DNA of 64,000 bases, taken from Streptomyces sp. WAC05374. Its GTDB lineage: Bacteria; Actinomycetota; Actinomycetes; Streptomycetales; Streptomycetaceae. The stretch covers positions 62,001 through 126,000 of the forward strand of contig NZ_SMNQ01000009.1 of the NCBI RefSeq assembly GCF_004353505.1. The letters run 5' to 3'. This document shows, in pieces, positions 33,809 to 41,198 of this stretch; within the stretch, counting starts at the first letter, position 1; each line of letters starts with the position of its first letter. The position numbers and the translations under genes were made by a program. A model generated the notes under the pieces. That model was given only the letters and a program-made list of their open reading frames with translations. It ran no database searches and was not told the origin of the DNA.

Positions 33809-34366
33809 ATGAACCGTCGTACGAAGATCATCGCTGTGGGCGTTGCGGTGCTGCTCGCCGCGGGCGCCACGGCACCCGCCATGGCCACCGACGACGGGCC
33901 GGCCCGGTCGGGCACGGCCCGGGAGGCGGCGGCGCTGACCGGCACGGCGAAGCTGTACCGGCCGGCGGGCGACGACATCACCTTCTCCTTCGACGCGCAC
34001 CTGGCGGCGGAGGACAACATGAATCCGGAGGCGGCGACCGGCACGTTCAGCTTCCGGCACGTGTTCCCGGACGGCACGTCCGGCTGGGCGAAGGCCCGGG
34101 TCGACTGCCTGGTGACGGGCGGGAAGGTGGCGGTCGTGACCGGTGTGGTGACCGAGTCCGACACCCCGTTCAGGGGCAAGCGGGTGGGCGTCTCGGTGCA
34201 CGACCTGGGCGGGCACGACCGGCTGGGCTATAGCTGGATCGGCAGCGAGCCGGAGGAGACCAAGAAGCTGCCGAAGTGCGTGAGCGCCGCGCCGTTCGAG
34301 AAGGTCGAGCGCGGCACCGGCGACTTTCGCGTACTGCCCTGGCAGCCGGAGTACCCGGAGAGCTAG
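33809..34366 (+). CDS. Small secreted protein of unknown function
   Basis: 185 residues with a clean Sec signal peptide (MNRRTKIIAVGVAVLLAAGA...AMA) and a GGAGGGG ribosome binding site. The mature part is beta-rich with the blocks LYRPAGDDITFSFDAHLAAE, GTFSFRHVFPDGTSGWAKAR and VDCLVTGGKVAVVTGVVTES, like the repetin-type secreted proteins of Streptomyces. It has two cysteines (in VDCLV and PKCVS) that could form a disulfide. Its function is unknown. It ends 10 bases before the convergent Lrp gene. Confidence 0.75.
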   Translation: MNRRTKIIAVGVAVLLAAGATAPAMATDDGPARSGTAREAAALTGTAKLYRPAGDDITFSFDAHLAAEDNMNPEAATGTFSFRHVFPDGTSGWAKARVDCLVTGGKVAVVTGVVTESDTPFRGKRVGVSVHDLGGHDRLGYSWIGSEPEETKKLPKCVSAAPFEKVERGTGDFRVLPWQPEYPES

Positions 34367-34376
34367 GGATTCCGGA

Positions 34377-34832
34377 TCAGGCCGGCGAGCCGGAGGAGAA
34401 GCGCCGCAACAGCGGGGAGAGCACCAGGACCGACTTGGTGCGCTCCACGAAGGGCTCCCCCGCGATGCGCTCCAGTACGCGCTCGAAGTGGCGCATGTCG
34501 GAGGCGAAGACCTGGACGATCGCGTCCGCGTCACCGGTGACGGTGGACGCGGCCGCGACCTCCGGGTACCGCTCGAGACCGCGCTGGATGGTCTCGGGCG
34601 AGGTGTTGCCGCGTGCGTAGATCTCGATGAACCCCTCGGTCTCCCAGCCGAGCGCCGCCGGGTCCACCCGGACGGTGAACCCGGTGATGGCGCCCTCGGC
34701 CCGCAGCCGGTCCACGCGCCGCTTGACGGCGGGCGCGGACAGACCGACGAGCGAGCCGATGTCGGCGTAGGAACGGCGGGCGTCCTCGGCCAGGGCGTGG
34801 ACGATGCGTTCGTCGAGATCGTTCAGTCGCAC
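34377..34832 (-). CDS. Lrp/AsnC-family regulator
   Basis: 151 residues from GTG 34832. The N-terminal HTH (LNDLDERIVHALAEDARRSY, GLSAPAVKRRVDRL) is followed by the ligand-binding RAM domain (GFTVRVDPAALGWETEGFIE; STVTGDADAIVQVFASDMRH). It starts 10 bases after the permease stop, so the two are cotranscribed. Lrp-type proteins sense amino acids and usually control adjacent transport or catabolic genes; with the lysine-type operon 850 bases away, lysine is a reasonable guess for the effector. Confidence 0.9.
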   Translation of the reverse strand: MRLNDLDERIVHALAEDARRSYADIGSLVGLSAPAVKRRVDRLRAEGAITGFTVRVDPAALGWETEGFIEIYARGNTSPETIQRGLERYPEVAAASTVTGDADAIVQVFASDMRHFERVLERIAGEPFVERTKSVLVLSPLLRRFSSGSPA

Positions 34833-34842
34833 TGCGGGTGGG

Positions 34843-36306
34843 TCACTTCTCTGCTGTGGCCAATCGGGAGCGGCGCATGCCGTACAGGAAGTAGACCACG
34901 AGACCCACGGCCATCCAGACACCGAAGACCACCCAGGTGATCATGTCGAGGCTGTACATGCTGTAGCCGCAGAACAGGAAGCCGAGCACCGGGAAGAGCG
35001 GGCCGAACGGCACCTTGAAGCTGCGCTGGAGGTTCGGCTGGGTGAACCGCAGCACGATGACGGCGATGTTGACCAGCGCGAACGCGAAGAGCGTGCCGAT
35101 GCTGGTGGCGTTGACGAGTTCGCCGAGCGGGACGGCGGCGGCGAGGACGCCGCAGAACAGCGAGACGATGACCGTGTTGACGCGGGGGGTGCCGGTCTTG
35201 GGGTTGACCTTGCCGAACGCCTTGGGCACCAGGCCGTCGCGGGACATCGCGAACAGGATGCGGGTCTGGCCGTAGAGCACGGTGAGGACGACGCTGGCGA
35301 TGGAGATGACCGCGCCGGCGGCGAGCAGGGTGCCCCAGAAGCTCTGCCCGGTGACGTCGTTCATGATCGCGGCGAGGGACGCCTCCGAGCCCTCGAACTT
35401 CTTCCAGTCCCAGGCGCCCACGGCGACGGCCGCGACGAGCACGTACAGCGCGGTGACGATGACCAGCGACAGCATGATGGCCCGCGGCAGGTCCCGCTTG
35501 GGGTCCTTGGCCTCCTCACCGGCGGTGGAGGCGGCGTCGAAGCCGATGTACGAGAAGAACAGGATGGCGCCCGCCGCGCCGACGCTGCTGACGCCGAGCG
35601 GCATGAAGTCGGAGTAGTTGCCGGACGTGAAGCCCATGAAGCCGATGGCGCAGAAGAGGACGAGCGCGGCGATCTTCACGACCACCATGATCGTGTTGGC
35701 GCGCGCGGACTCCTTGGCTCCGCCGAGCAGGAACACCATCGCGAGCAGCACGACGATCAGCGCGGGCAGGTTGAATATGCCGCCGTCGCCCGGCGGCGCG
35801 GTGAGCGCCGCGGGCAGGGTCACGCCGATGGTGCCGTCGAGGAGTTCATTGAGGTAGTCGCCCCAGCCGACGGCCACGGCGGCGACGGACACGCCGTACT
35901 CCAGGAGCAGGCACCAGCCGCACACCCAGGCGACGAGTTCGCCCATCGTTGCGTACGCGTACGAGTACGAGGAGCCGGCGACCGGGATGGTGCCGGCCAG
36001 CTCGGCGTACGACAGGGCCGAGAAGAGCGCCGTGAGACCCGCGAAGACGAAGGCGAGCGTGACGGCGGGACCGGCCAGCGGGACCGCCTCGCCGAGGACG
36101 ACGAAGATGCCGGTGCCGAGCGTGGCACCGATGCTGATCATGGTGAGCTGCCACATGGACAGCGAGCGGCGGAGCGAACCGCCCTCACCCTGCCCACCCT
36201 CTGCGACCAGCAATTCCACCGGCTTGCGCCGGGTGAGGGCAAAGAGCCCGGACGCCTTGGGCGCGGACGGCTCGGTGGCGGGAGGGGCTGTGCCTTGATC
36301 CAGCAC
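34843..36306 (-). CDS. APC-superfamily amino acid permease
   Basis: 487 residues from GTG 36306, which has an AAGGAG site. After a cytoplasmic N-terminus (LFALTRRKPVELLVAEGGQG) come about 12 membrane segments starting MWQLTMISIGATLGTGIFVV, the conserved first helix of cationic amino-acid transporter-like (CAT/YfnA) proteins, and SYAELAGTIPVAGSSYSYAY. The block FSYIGFDAASTAGEEAKDPK and RILFAMSRDGLVPKAFGKV are also typical of that branch. A cationic amino acid such as lysine fits the family and the neighbourhood. It is upstream of, and cotranscribed with, the Lrp-type regulator. Confidence 0.9.
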   Translation of the reverse strand: MLDQGTAPPATEPSAPKASGLFALTRRKPVELLVAEGGQGEGGSLRRSLSMWQLTMISIGATLGTGIFVVLGEAVPLAGPAVTLAFVFAGLTALFSALSYAELAGTIPVAGSSYSYAYATMGELVAWVCGWCLLLEYGVSVAAVAVGWGDYLNELLDGTIGVTLPAALTAPPGDGGIFNLPALIVVLLAMVFLLGGAKESARANTIMVVVKIAALVLFCAIGFMGFTSGNYSDFMPLGVSSVGAAGAILFFSYIGFDAASTAGEEAKDPKRDLPRAIMLSLVIVTALYVLVAAVAVGAWDWKKFEGSEASLAAIMNDVTGQSFWGTLLAAGAVISIASVVLTVLYGQTRILFAMSRDGLVPKAFGKVNPKTGTPRVNTVIVSLFCGVLAAAVPLGELVNATSIGTLFAFALVNIAVIVLRFTQPNLQRSFKVPFGPLFPVLGFLFCGYSMYSLDMITWVVFGVWMAVGLVVYFLYGMRRSRLATAEK

Positions 36307-36475
36307 TGCGGGGGCTCCTTCATCGCTGCGGGTCGGTGGAGGGCAGACCTGCGGCGGCTCGCGGGCGTGGGGAAGGCCCACGGGGGAAGGGAGACCGCCG
36401 AGCAGGCGGTCACCGCCACTCCTGGTACGGGGCACGAGCCTAAAGGTCGCGCTTCGCGCTCGTAATGCAGGGTTG

Positions 36476-36533
36476 TTGCGCATACGCGAATGATCATTGC
36501 GCACTTGGGGCACAGACGGGGAAACATTGCGCC
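36476..36533. promoter_or_regulatory. Phased TTGCGC repeats, possible Lrp operator array
   Basis: TTGCGCA occurs at 36476-36482 and 36497-36503, exactly 21 bases apart (two helical turns), and TTGCGCC at 36527-36533. A palindrome AATGATCATT (36489-36498) sits between the first two. The array lies between the divergent permease and SGNH hydrolase genes in a locally AT-richer patch. Confidence 0.45.
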
Positions 36534-36597
36534 CCGCCGCACGAATCGACACATTGGGGGCCCGGAGCAGGCCTTTCACCCACCGGAGGACACGCGT

Positions 36598-37581
36598 ATG
36601 ACCTGGCAGGATCCGGCGCCCTTCCTGCGCGGCACGGCCTGGCTGGACGAGCACGGCCGCGCGGTGCGCGCCGACCCGGCCGACCTGGCCCGGCTGCCGT
36701 GGGACACCGCCGAGCGGGCGGCGCTGCCCATCGGCGTACGCCTGGAGTTCACGGCCTCCCCGGGCACCCGCGCCGTGGAGATCCGCTACCGCGCCGCCGT
36801 GCCGGACGGGAGCCAGGTGCTGCGCGAGCTGGCGCACTGCTTCGCGCTGTGGGAGGGCGACGCCTGCGTCCACGAGGCGTTCACCCGCCCCGCCGAGGAG
36901 GCGACCGTCACCATTCCCCTGCCGGGGCGCGCCGGGCCGTTCACCGTGCACCCGCCGGAGAGCCAGGCCCCGGTGGTCCTCGGGCTGCGCGGTGTCGGCG
37001 GCACCCTCGCCCCCGCCCCGCCGCGGCCGCGCTGGCTGGTGCACGGGGACTCGATCACCGAGGGCTGGTGGTCCACCCGCCCCGCCCACGCCTGGCCGGC
37101 CGTCGCGGGGCGCGCCCTCGGCCTCGACACGGTCAACCTCGGTTACGCGGGCTCGGCGCGCGGCGACCTGCCCACCGCCGAGCACCTGGCCGCCCTCCCC
37201 GCCGGGCTCCTCACCCTCGCGTTCGGCACGAACTGCTGGGCGGGCGTCCCGCACACCGCTCCTCTGCTGTACGAGACCACGCGGGCGTTCGTCACCCTCG
37301 TGCGCCGGGGCCATCCGGACACGCCCCTGCTGCTGCTCTCCCCGCTGCTGCGCCCGGAGGCGGAGTCCACGGCCAACGCGCTGGGCGCGACCCTCGCCGA
37401 GCTGCGCACGGCCATGGAGGAGGCCGTCCGGGACCTGGTCGCGGCCGGCGACGAGCGGCTGGCGCTGCTGCCCGGGCGGGACCTGCTCGGTCCCGGCCAC
37501 CTCGCGGACGGGCTGCATCCGGACGACGCGGGGCACGCCCGGGTCGCGGCGGCGGTGGTCGCGGCCGTACGGGGCGCGTGA
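36598..37581 (+). CDS. SGNH/GDSL-family hydrolase
   Basis: 327 residues, ATG with a GGAGGA site. An N-terminal beta-sandwich-like domain (residues 1 to about 135) precedes the SGNH domain: block I as WLVHGDSITEGWW, block III as LAFGTNCWAG and block V as DGLHPDDAGH, giving the Ser/Asp/His catalytic set. This two-domain layout is seen in carbohydrate esterases. There is no signal peptide, so it is likely cytoplasmic. It is divergent from the amino-acid permease. Confidence 0.88.
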   Translation: MTWQDPAPFLRGTAWLDEHGRAVRADPADLARLPWDTAERAALPIGVRLEFTASPGTRAVEIRYRAAVPDGSQVLRELAHCFALWEGDACVHEAFTRPAEEATVTIPLPGRAGPFTVHPPESQAPVVLGLRGVGGTLAPAPPRPRWLVHGDSITEGWWSTRPAHAWPAVAGRALGLDTVNLGYAGSARGDLPTAEHLAALPAGLLTLAFGTNCWAGVPHTAPLLYETTRAFVTLVRRGHPDTPLLLLSPLLRPEAESTANALGATLAELRTAMEEAVRDLVAAGDERLALLPGRDLLGPGHLADGLHPDDAGHARVAAAVVAAVRGA

Positions 37582-37612
37582 TCGCCCACGGGGACGGCGC
37601 CGTCGCGCGCGT

Positions 37613-37696
37613 GAGGGCGAAGGACGTCGCGCGTGAGAGTGAGCGAAGTCGCACGCGAGGTCGCACGAGGGCGCACGAGGGCGAAGGACGTCGCGC
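37613..37696. repeat. Direct repeat of 20 bp in the gap after the SGNH gene
   Basis: GAGGGCGAAGGACGTCGCGC occurs identically at 37613-37632 and 37677-37696. Between and around the copies are shorter echoes (GGTCGCACGAGGGCGCACGAGGGCG). No coding capacity is evident. Confidence 0.7.
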
Positions 37697-37715
37697 ACGA
37701 GGGCGAATGAAGGGG

Positions 37716-37740
37716 GAATGAGCTCCGGGAAGCGGGGTAG
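37716..37740 (+). promoter_or_regulatory. Possible SigB-type promoter for the DUF5133 gene
   Basis: GAAT (37716-37719) - 15 bases - GGGTAG (37735-37740) fits the Streptomyces SigB-type form GNNT-N14-16-GGGTA(C/T) except for the last base. It lies about 50 bases before the DUF5133 start. Confidence 0.35.
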
Positions 37741-37790
37741 GGGCGCCTTCGGTCGGTGACGTCGACCCGAGTTCCGAAGGAGGTTCTGTC

Positions 37791-38027
37791 GTGCTGATGG
37801 CGCACCCGTCGATGCTGCGCAAGCTCGTGGCCAGGTATGAGGAACTGGCCGCGCCAGGTGCGGAGTCGGGAGACCCGAAGGTCGTGCGTCAACGGGAGGA
37901 CACCGCCTACACCCTGTGCGTGTCCACCGGTACGCGTGACATACGTGACGCGCTCCGGGTGGCCAGACAGGCGATCGCGGCGGCGGGTGAACCGGCGGCC
38001 GCTTCGGTGACGTCGGCCTCGGTGTGA
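37791..38027 (+). CDS. DUF5133-family small protein
   Basis: 78 residues from GTG 37791 with a strong AAGGAGG site. The blocks LMAHPSMLRKLVARYEEL and EDTAYTLCVSTGTRDIRDAL match the short streptomycete family I know as DUF5133. It is a soluble helical protein with one cysteine and no known function. A strong terminator follows 12 bases after the stop. A stress-type promoter upstream would connect it with the sigma/stressosome genes next door. Confidence 0.85.
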   Translation: MLMAHPSMLRKLVARYEELAAPGAESGDPKVVRQREDTAYTLCVSTGTRDIRDALRVARQAIAAAGEPAAASVTSASV

Positions 38028-38039
38028 GCGGGTGGGGAG

Positions 38040-38069
38040 GGCGGCGACCGGCACTCTCCGGTCGCCGCC
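38040..38069 (+). terminator. Terminator after the DUF5133 gene
   Basis: GGCGGCGACCGG (38040-38051) pairs perfectly with CCGGTCGCCGCC (38058-38069) across a 6-base loop. Confidence 0.85.
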
Positions 38070-38244
38070 CTCGGCTTCGTCACGGCGGAGCGCGGAGAAG
38101 TCACGTTTCTCCCCTGCGCCGCGCGGCCACTACGATCCAGACGCCGTTGAACACGAGAAACCGGCCGGGCGGTCAACTGGTCGATGTTTCCGGCACCTTG
38201 CCGCGGAAACCCGCCCGTCCTGTTTCCGATTGCGAGAGGTGCTT

Positions 38245-39129
38245 GTGAACACCAGCGAGTCGAGCGTGCGGGACCGCCTCTGTGAGGCCCTGCGGGAACG
38301 CGAGGAGGAGATCGCGGACCGGTGGGTCCGGCTCCAGCTCGAGCAGGCGGTGCTCAGTACCGACATGAGTGAGCACGAGGTGCGCGAGGAGGCCGATCTG
38401 TTGATCTCCGCCCTCGCCGCCGGCCTGGCCAGCGACGTGCCGGTGGAACGACTGGTGACGTCCCGGAACGAGCTGCGCCAGACGGTGATAGAGCTCTCGC
38501 TGCGCCGCGCGCGGGCGGGTGCCTCACCGACCGCCACCTCCCTGGCGGTCCTGTCGCTCAAGGAGGCGCTGCTCTCCGCCGTCCAGCACACCACCCGCGA
38601 CTCGGCCGAGCTGTTCTCGGCCGCCATCCTGGTCAACCGGCTGCTCGACGCGGCCGGCGTGCTCTCGTTCGAGACGTACGTGGAGGGGCGCGAGGACATC
38701 ATCCAGCGGCAGAGCCGTCAGCTCCTGGAGGTCTCCACGCCCGTGGTGCGGCTGTGGCGGCACGTCCTGGCCGTACCGCTGATCGGCACGCTGGACACCG
38801 CCCGTACGCAGGTGGTGATGGAGAGCCTGCTCCAGGCCATCCAGGACAACGAGGCCCAGGTCGCCATCATCGACATCACCGGTGTGCCGGCCGTCGACAC
38901 CGCGGTCGCCCAGCACCTGATGCACACCGTCAACGCGGTACGGCTGATGGGCGCCGACTGCGTGATCAGCGGAATCCGTCCGCCCATCGCCCAGACCATC
39001 GCGCAGTTGGGCATCGACCTGTCGACCATCCTGACCCGGGCGACCCTCGCGGACGCCCTGGCTGCCGCCATCCGGCTGACCGACCAGCCGGCCGTCGGGC
39101 AGGGCGGCTCCCGGCCGGTGACCGCGTGA
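38245..39129 (+). CDS. RsbR-like stressosome scaffold protein
   Basis: 294 residues from GTG 38245 with a GAGAGGT site. Residues 1-165 are an all-helical N-terminal domain (RsbRD/RsbR_N-like: REREEEIADRWVRLQLEQAV; LILVNRLL-type helix). A linker (EGREDIIQRQSRQLLEVSTP) leads to a C-terminal STAS domain (VVRLWRHVLAVPLIGTLDTA; AIIDITGVPAVDTAVAQHLM). The Thr/Asp positions near the ITGVPAVDT loop are the likely RsbT phosphorylation region. It is the first gene of a GTGA-coupled rsbR-S-T operon. Confidence 0.9.
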   Translation: MNTSESSVRDRLCEALREREEEIADRWVRLQLEQAVLSTDMSEHEVREEADLLISALAAGLASDVPVERLVTSRNELRQTVIELSLRRARAGASPTATSLAVLSLKEALLSAVQHTTRDSAELFSAAILVNRLLDAAGVLSFETYVEGREDIIQRQSRQLLEVSTPVVRLWRHVLAVPLIGTLDTARTQVVMESLLQAIQDNEAQVAIIDITGVPAVDTAVAQHLMHTVNAVRLMGADCVISGIRPPIAQTIAQLGIDLSTILTRATLADALAAAIRLTDQPAVGQGGSRPVTA

Positions 39130-39536
39130 CGGCCTCCCGCGCCACCGGCGTACCGATCCTGCGGCTCGGCGACGTGCTGATCACCGGGCTGCTCAACGAG
39201 CTGGACGACCAGTCGGCGGTCGACTTCACCGACGAGCTCACCGAGCGGATCGTCGGTGACGGCGCCCGTGGCGTGCTGATCGACATCTCCCGGCTGGAGA
39301 TCATCGACTCCTTCGTGGCGCGCACCCTGATGGAGCTGACCACCATGGCCCGCCTCCTCGGTGCCCGGGTGATCGTGGCCGGTATGCGGCCCGCGGTCGC
39401 CATCACCCTGGTCGAGCTGGGGCTCCAGCTCACCGGCGTGGAGACCGCCCTCAACGCGGAGCAGGGCCTGACAGCACTCGGCTGGCACCGCATGCCCCAA
39501 CCCCCGGGGGAGGTCCGACGTGACGCTCCGCGGTGA
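39126..39536 (+). CDS. RsbS-like STAS stressosome protein
   Basis: 136 residues from GTG 39126, overlapping the rsbR stop. It is a single STAS domain (VPILRLGDVLITGLLNELDD; GVLIDISRLEIIDSFVARTL). The serine of ISRLEIIDS is at the site phosphorylated in Bacillus RsbS. It also carries the AGMRPAVAITLVELGLQL block common to RsbS. With the RsbR-like protein it should form the stressosome core and hold the RsbT-like kinase. Confidence 0.92.
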   Translation: MTASRATGVPILRLGDVLITGLLNELDDQSAVDFTDELTERIVGDGARGVLIDISRLEIIDSFVARTLMELTTMARLLGARVIVAGMRPAVAITLVELGLQLTGVETALNAEQGLTALGWHRMPQPPGEVRRDAPR

Positions 39537-40179
39537 ACGGGTCGCGACACCCGGTTCCGAGCTGATCGCCCAGCGCACCCCGGCGACAGGCACGTCCGGC
39601 TCGTCCGGCACGACGGAAACCTCCGGTACGTCGGGGCCGCCGGACCCGTCCGGTACGCGGGGCGCCCCGGGCCCGTCCGGTGCGACGACCACCACGTCCG
39701 GCGGCCCGGACTTCTCCGGCATGTCAGCCATGTCCGGTGGCATGTCCCTGGAGTCCGAGTGCCCCGACGGCCGCTACGGCCGGGGCTCCCGGTTCGAGGT
39801 CGCCTCGGAGGAGGACTTGCTGACGGTGCGCCACGCCGTGCGGGCCGCCACCGTGGAGGCCGGCTTCGGGCTCGTCGACCAGACGAGGATCGTCACGGCC
39901 GCCAGTGAGCTCGCCCGCAACGCCTACGTCCACGGAGGCGGCGGCGCCCTGGAGATCCAGGTCCTCACGCGGTCCGGGCGGAAGGGGCTGCGGCTGACCG
40001 TCCAGGACGACGGGCCCGGCATCGCGGACGTGGAGACGGCGCTCATCGACGGGTACACCACGGGAACCGGGCTCGGGCACGGCCTGGGCGGCGCCCGGCG
40101 GCTGATGCACGAGTTCCAGGTGCGCAGCGGCCCCGGCGAGGGCACCACCGTGGTCGTCACCCGCTGGAACGACCGCTGA
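39520..40179 (+). CDS. RsbT-like serine kinase with long low-complexity N-terminal extension
   Basis: 219 residues from GTG 39520 with a GGGGGAGG site, 17 bases inside rsbS. Residues about 75-219 are the GHKL kinase: ASELARNAYVHGGGG (N box), QDDGPGIADVETAL and GTGLGHGLGGARRLM. Normal RsbT proteins are near 130-145 residues; here residues 1-75 are an added Gly/Ser/Thr/Pro-rich segment (GTSGSSGTTETSGTSGPPDP). An internal ATG at 39742 (MSLESECPDGR) would remove it, but its ribosome binding site is weak. Confidence 0.88.
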   Translation: MTLRGERVATPGSELIAQRTPATGTSGSSGTTETSGTSGPPDPSGTRGAPGPSGATTTTSGGPDFSGMSAMSGGMSLESECPDGRYGRGSRFEVASEEDLLTVRHAVRAATVEAGFGLVDQTRIVTAASELARNAYVHGGGGALEIQVLTRSGRKGLRLTVQDDGPGIADVETALIDGYTTGTGLGHGLGGARRLMHEFQVRSGPGEGTTVVVTRWNDR

Positions 40180-41198
40180 TGGGCCCGGGCTCACCCGTGT
40201 CCGTCACCGCCCACATCCCGGTCGACCACTACAGCGCCGTCCAGCTCGCGGCCTCCACCGCGCGCCGGACGGCGCTGGACCAGGGGCTCGCCGGGGCCCT
40301 GCCGGACCAGGCCGCCGTGCTCGCCAGCGAGCTGGCCGGCAACGTGGCCAAGCACGCCCAGAACGGCGCGCTCTACATCCAGCCGCTGCCGCTGCGCACC
40401 GGCGTGGAGATCATCGCCGTGGACCGGGGCCCGGGCATGGCCGACCTGGAGCAGTGCCTCACCGACGGGTACACCACCAGCAACACGCTGGGCTCCGGCC
40501 TGGGCGCGGTGCGCCGGATCGCCGACGAGTTCGCCGTGCGCACCAGGCCGGGCACGGGGACCGTCGTCTCCGCCCGGCTGGGCACGCCCGGCGGCGGGCC
40601 CGCCGAGGGCACGCCCTGCGTGGGCGCGGTCCGCGTCCCCGCCGACGGGGAGACCGCCTGCGGCGACTCCTGGGGCCTCGCCGTCACCGGCGGCGTGCGC
40701 ACCGCGCTGGTCGTGGACGGGCTCGGGCACGGCGGACCCGCCGCCGAGGCGGCCGAGCTGGCGGTGCGCGCCTTCCACCGCGACCCCGCGCAGCCGCTGC
40801 CGCAGCTCCTGCGCGCGATGCACCGGGCGCTGCGGCGCAGCCGGGGCGCGGCGGTCGGGCTGCTGCGGCTGTCGGCGGACGGCGTCGAGCAGTGCGCGAT
40901 CGGCAATGTGCGCACCCTGCTGCTGGCGCGTGACGGCATCCGTCAGCGCTTCGGCGGCCAGCCGGGGGTGGTCGGCTGGAACATGCCCGAGCCGCGGGTG
41001 CAGCGCGTCCCCGCCGAGCCGGGCACCGTCGCCCTGCTGCACAGCGACGGCGTCGACGGCCGCTGGACGCACGCCCCGGCCCCCTTCCTCACCGGACTGC
41101 CCGCGCCGCTGCTCGCCGGCGCCCTGGTCCACGAACACCGCCGCAGCCGGGACGACGCGACCGTCCTCACCCTCGGCCCGGAGCGGAGAGAACCATGA
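40179..41198 (+). CDS. Fused RsbT-like ATPase and SpoIIE/RsbX-type phosphatase
   Basis: 339 residues; ATG overlaps the rsbT stop in TGATG. Residues 1-135 are a GHKL ATPase-like domain (ASELAGNVAKHAQNGALYIQ, AVDRGPGMADLEQCL, LGSGLGAVRRIADEF). Residues 150-335 are PP2C-like (ALVVDGLGHGGPAAEAAELA, CAIGNVRTLLLARDG, VALLHSDGVDGRW, RDDATVLTL). The arrangement would put kinase-like binding and RsbX-like dephosphorylation of the stressosome in one chain. The ATPase half lies downstream of, and resembles, the preceding RsbT-like protein. Confidence 0.88.
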   Translation: MGPGSPVSVTAHIPVDHYSAVQLAASTARRTALDQGLAGALPDQAAVLASELAGNVAKHAQNGALYIQPLPLRTGVEIIAVDRGPGMADLEQCLTDGYTTSNTLGSGLGAVRRIADEFAVRTRPGTGTVVSARLGTPGGGPAEGTPCVGAVRVPADGETACGDSWGLAVTGGVRTALVVDGLGHGGPAAEAAELAVRAFHRDPAQPLPQLLRAMHRALRRSRGAAVGLLRLSADGVEQCAIGNVRTLLLARDGIRQRFGGQPGVVGWNMPEPRVQRVPAEPGTVALLHSDGVDGRWTHAPAPFLTGLPAPLLAGALVHEHRRSRDDATVLTLGPERREP

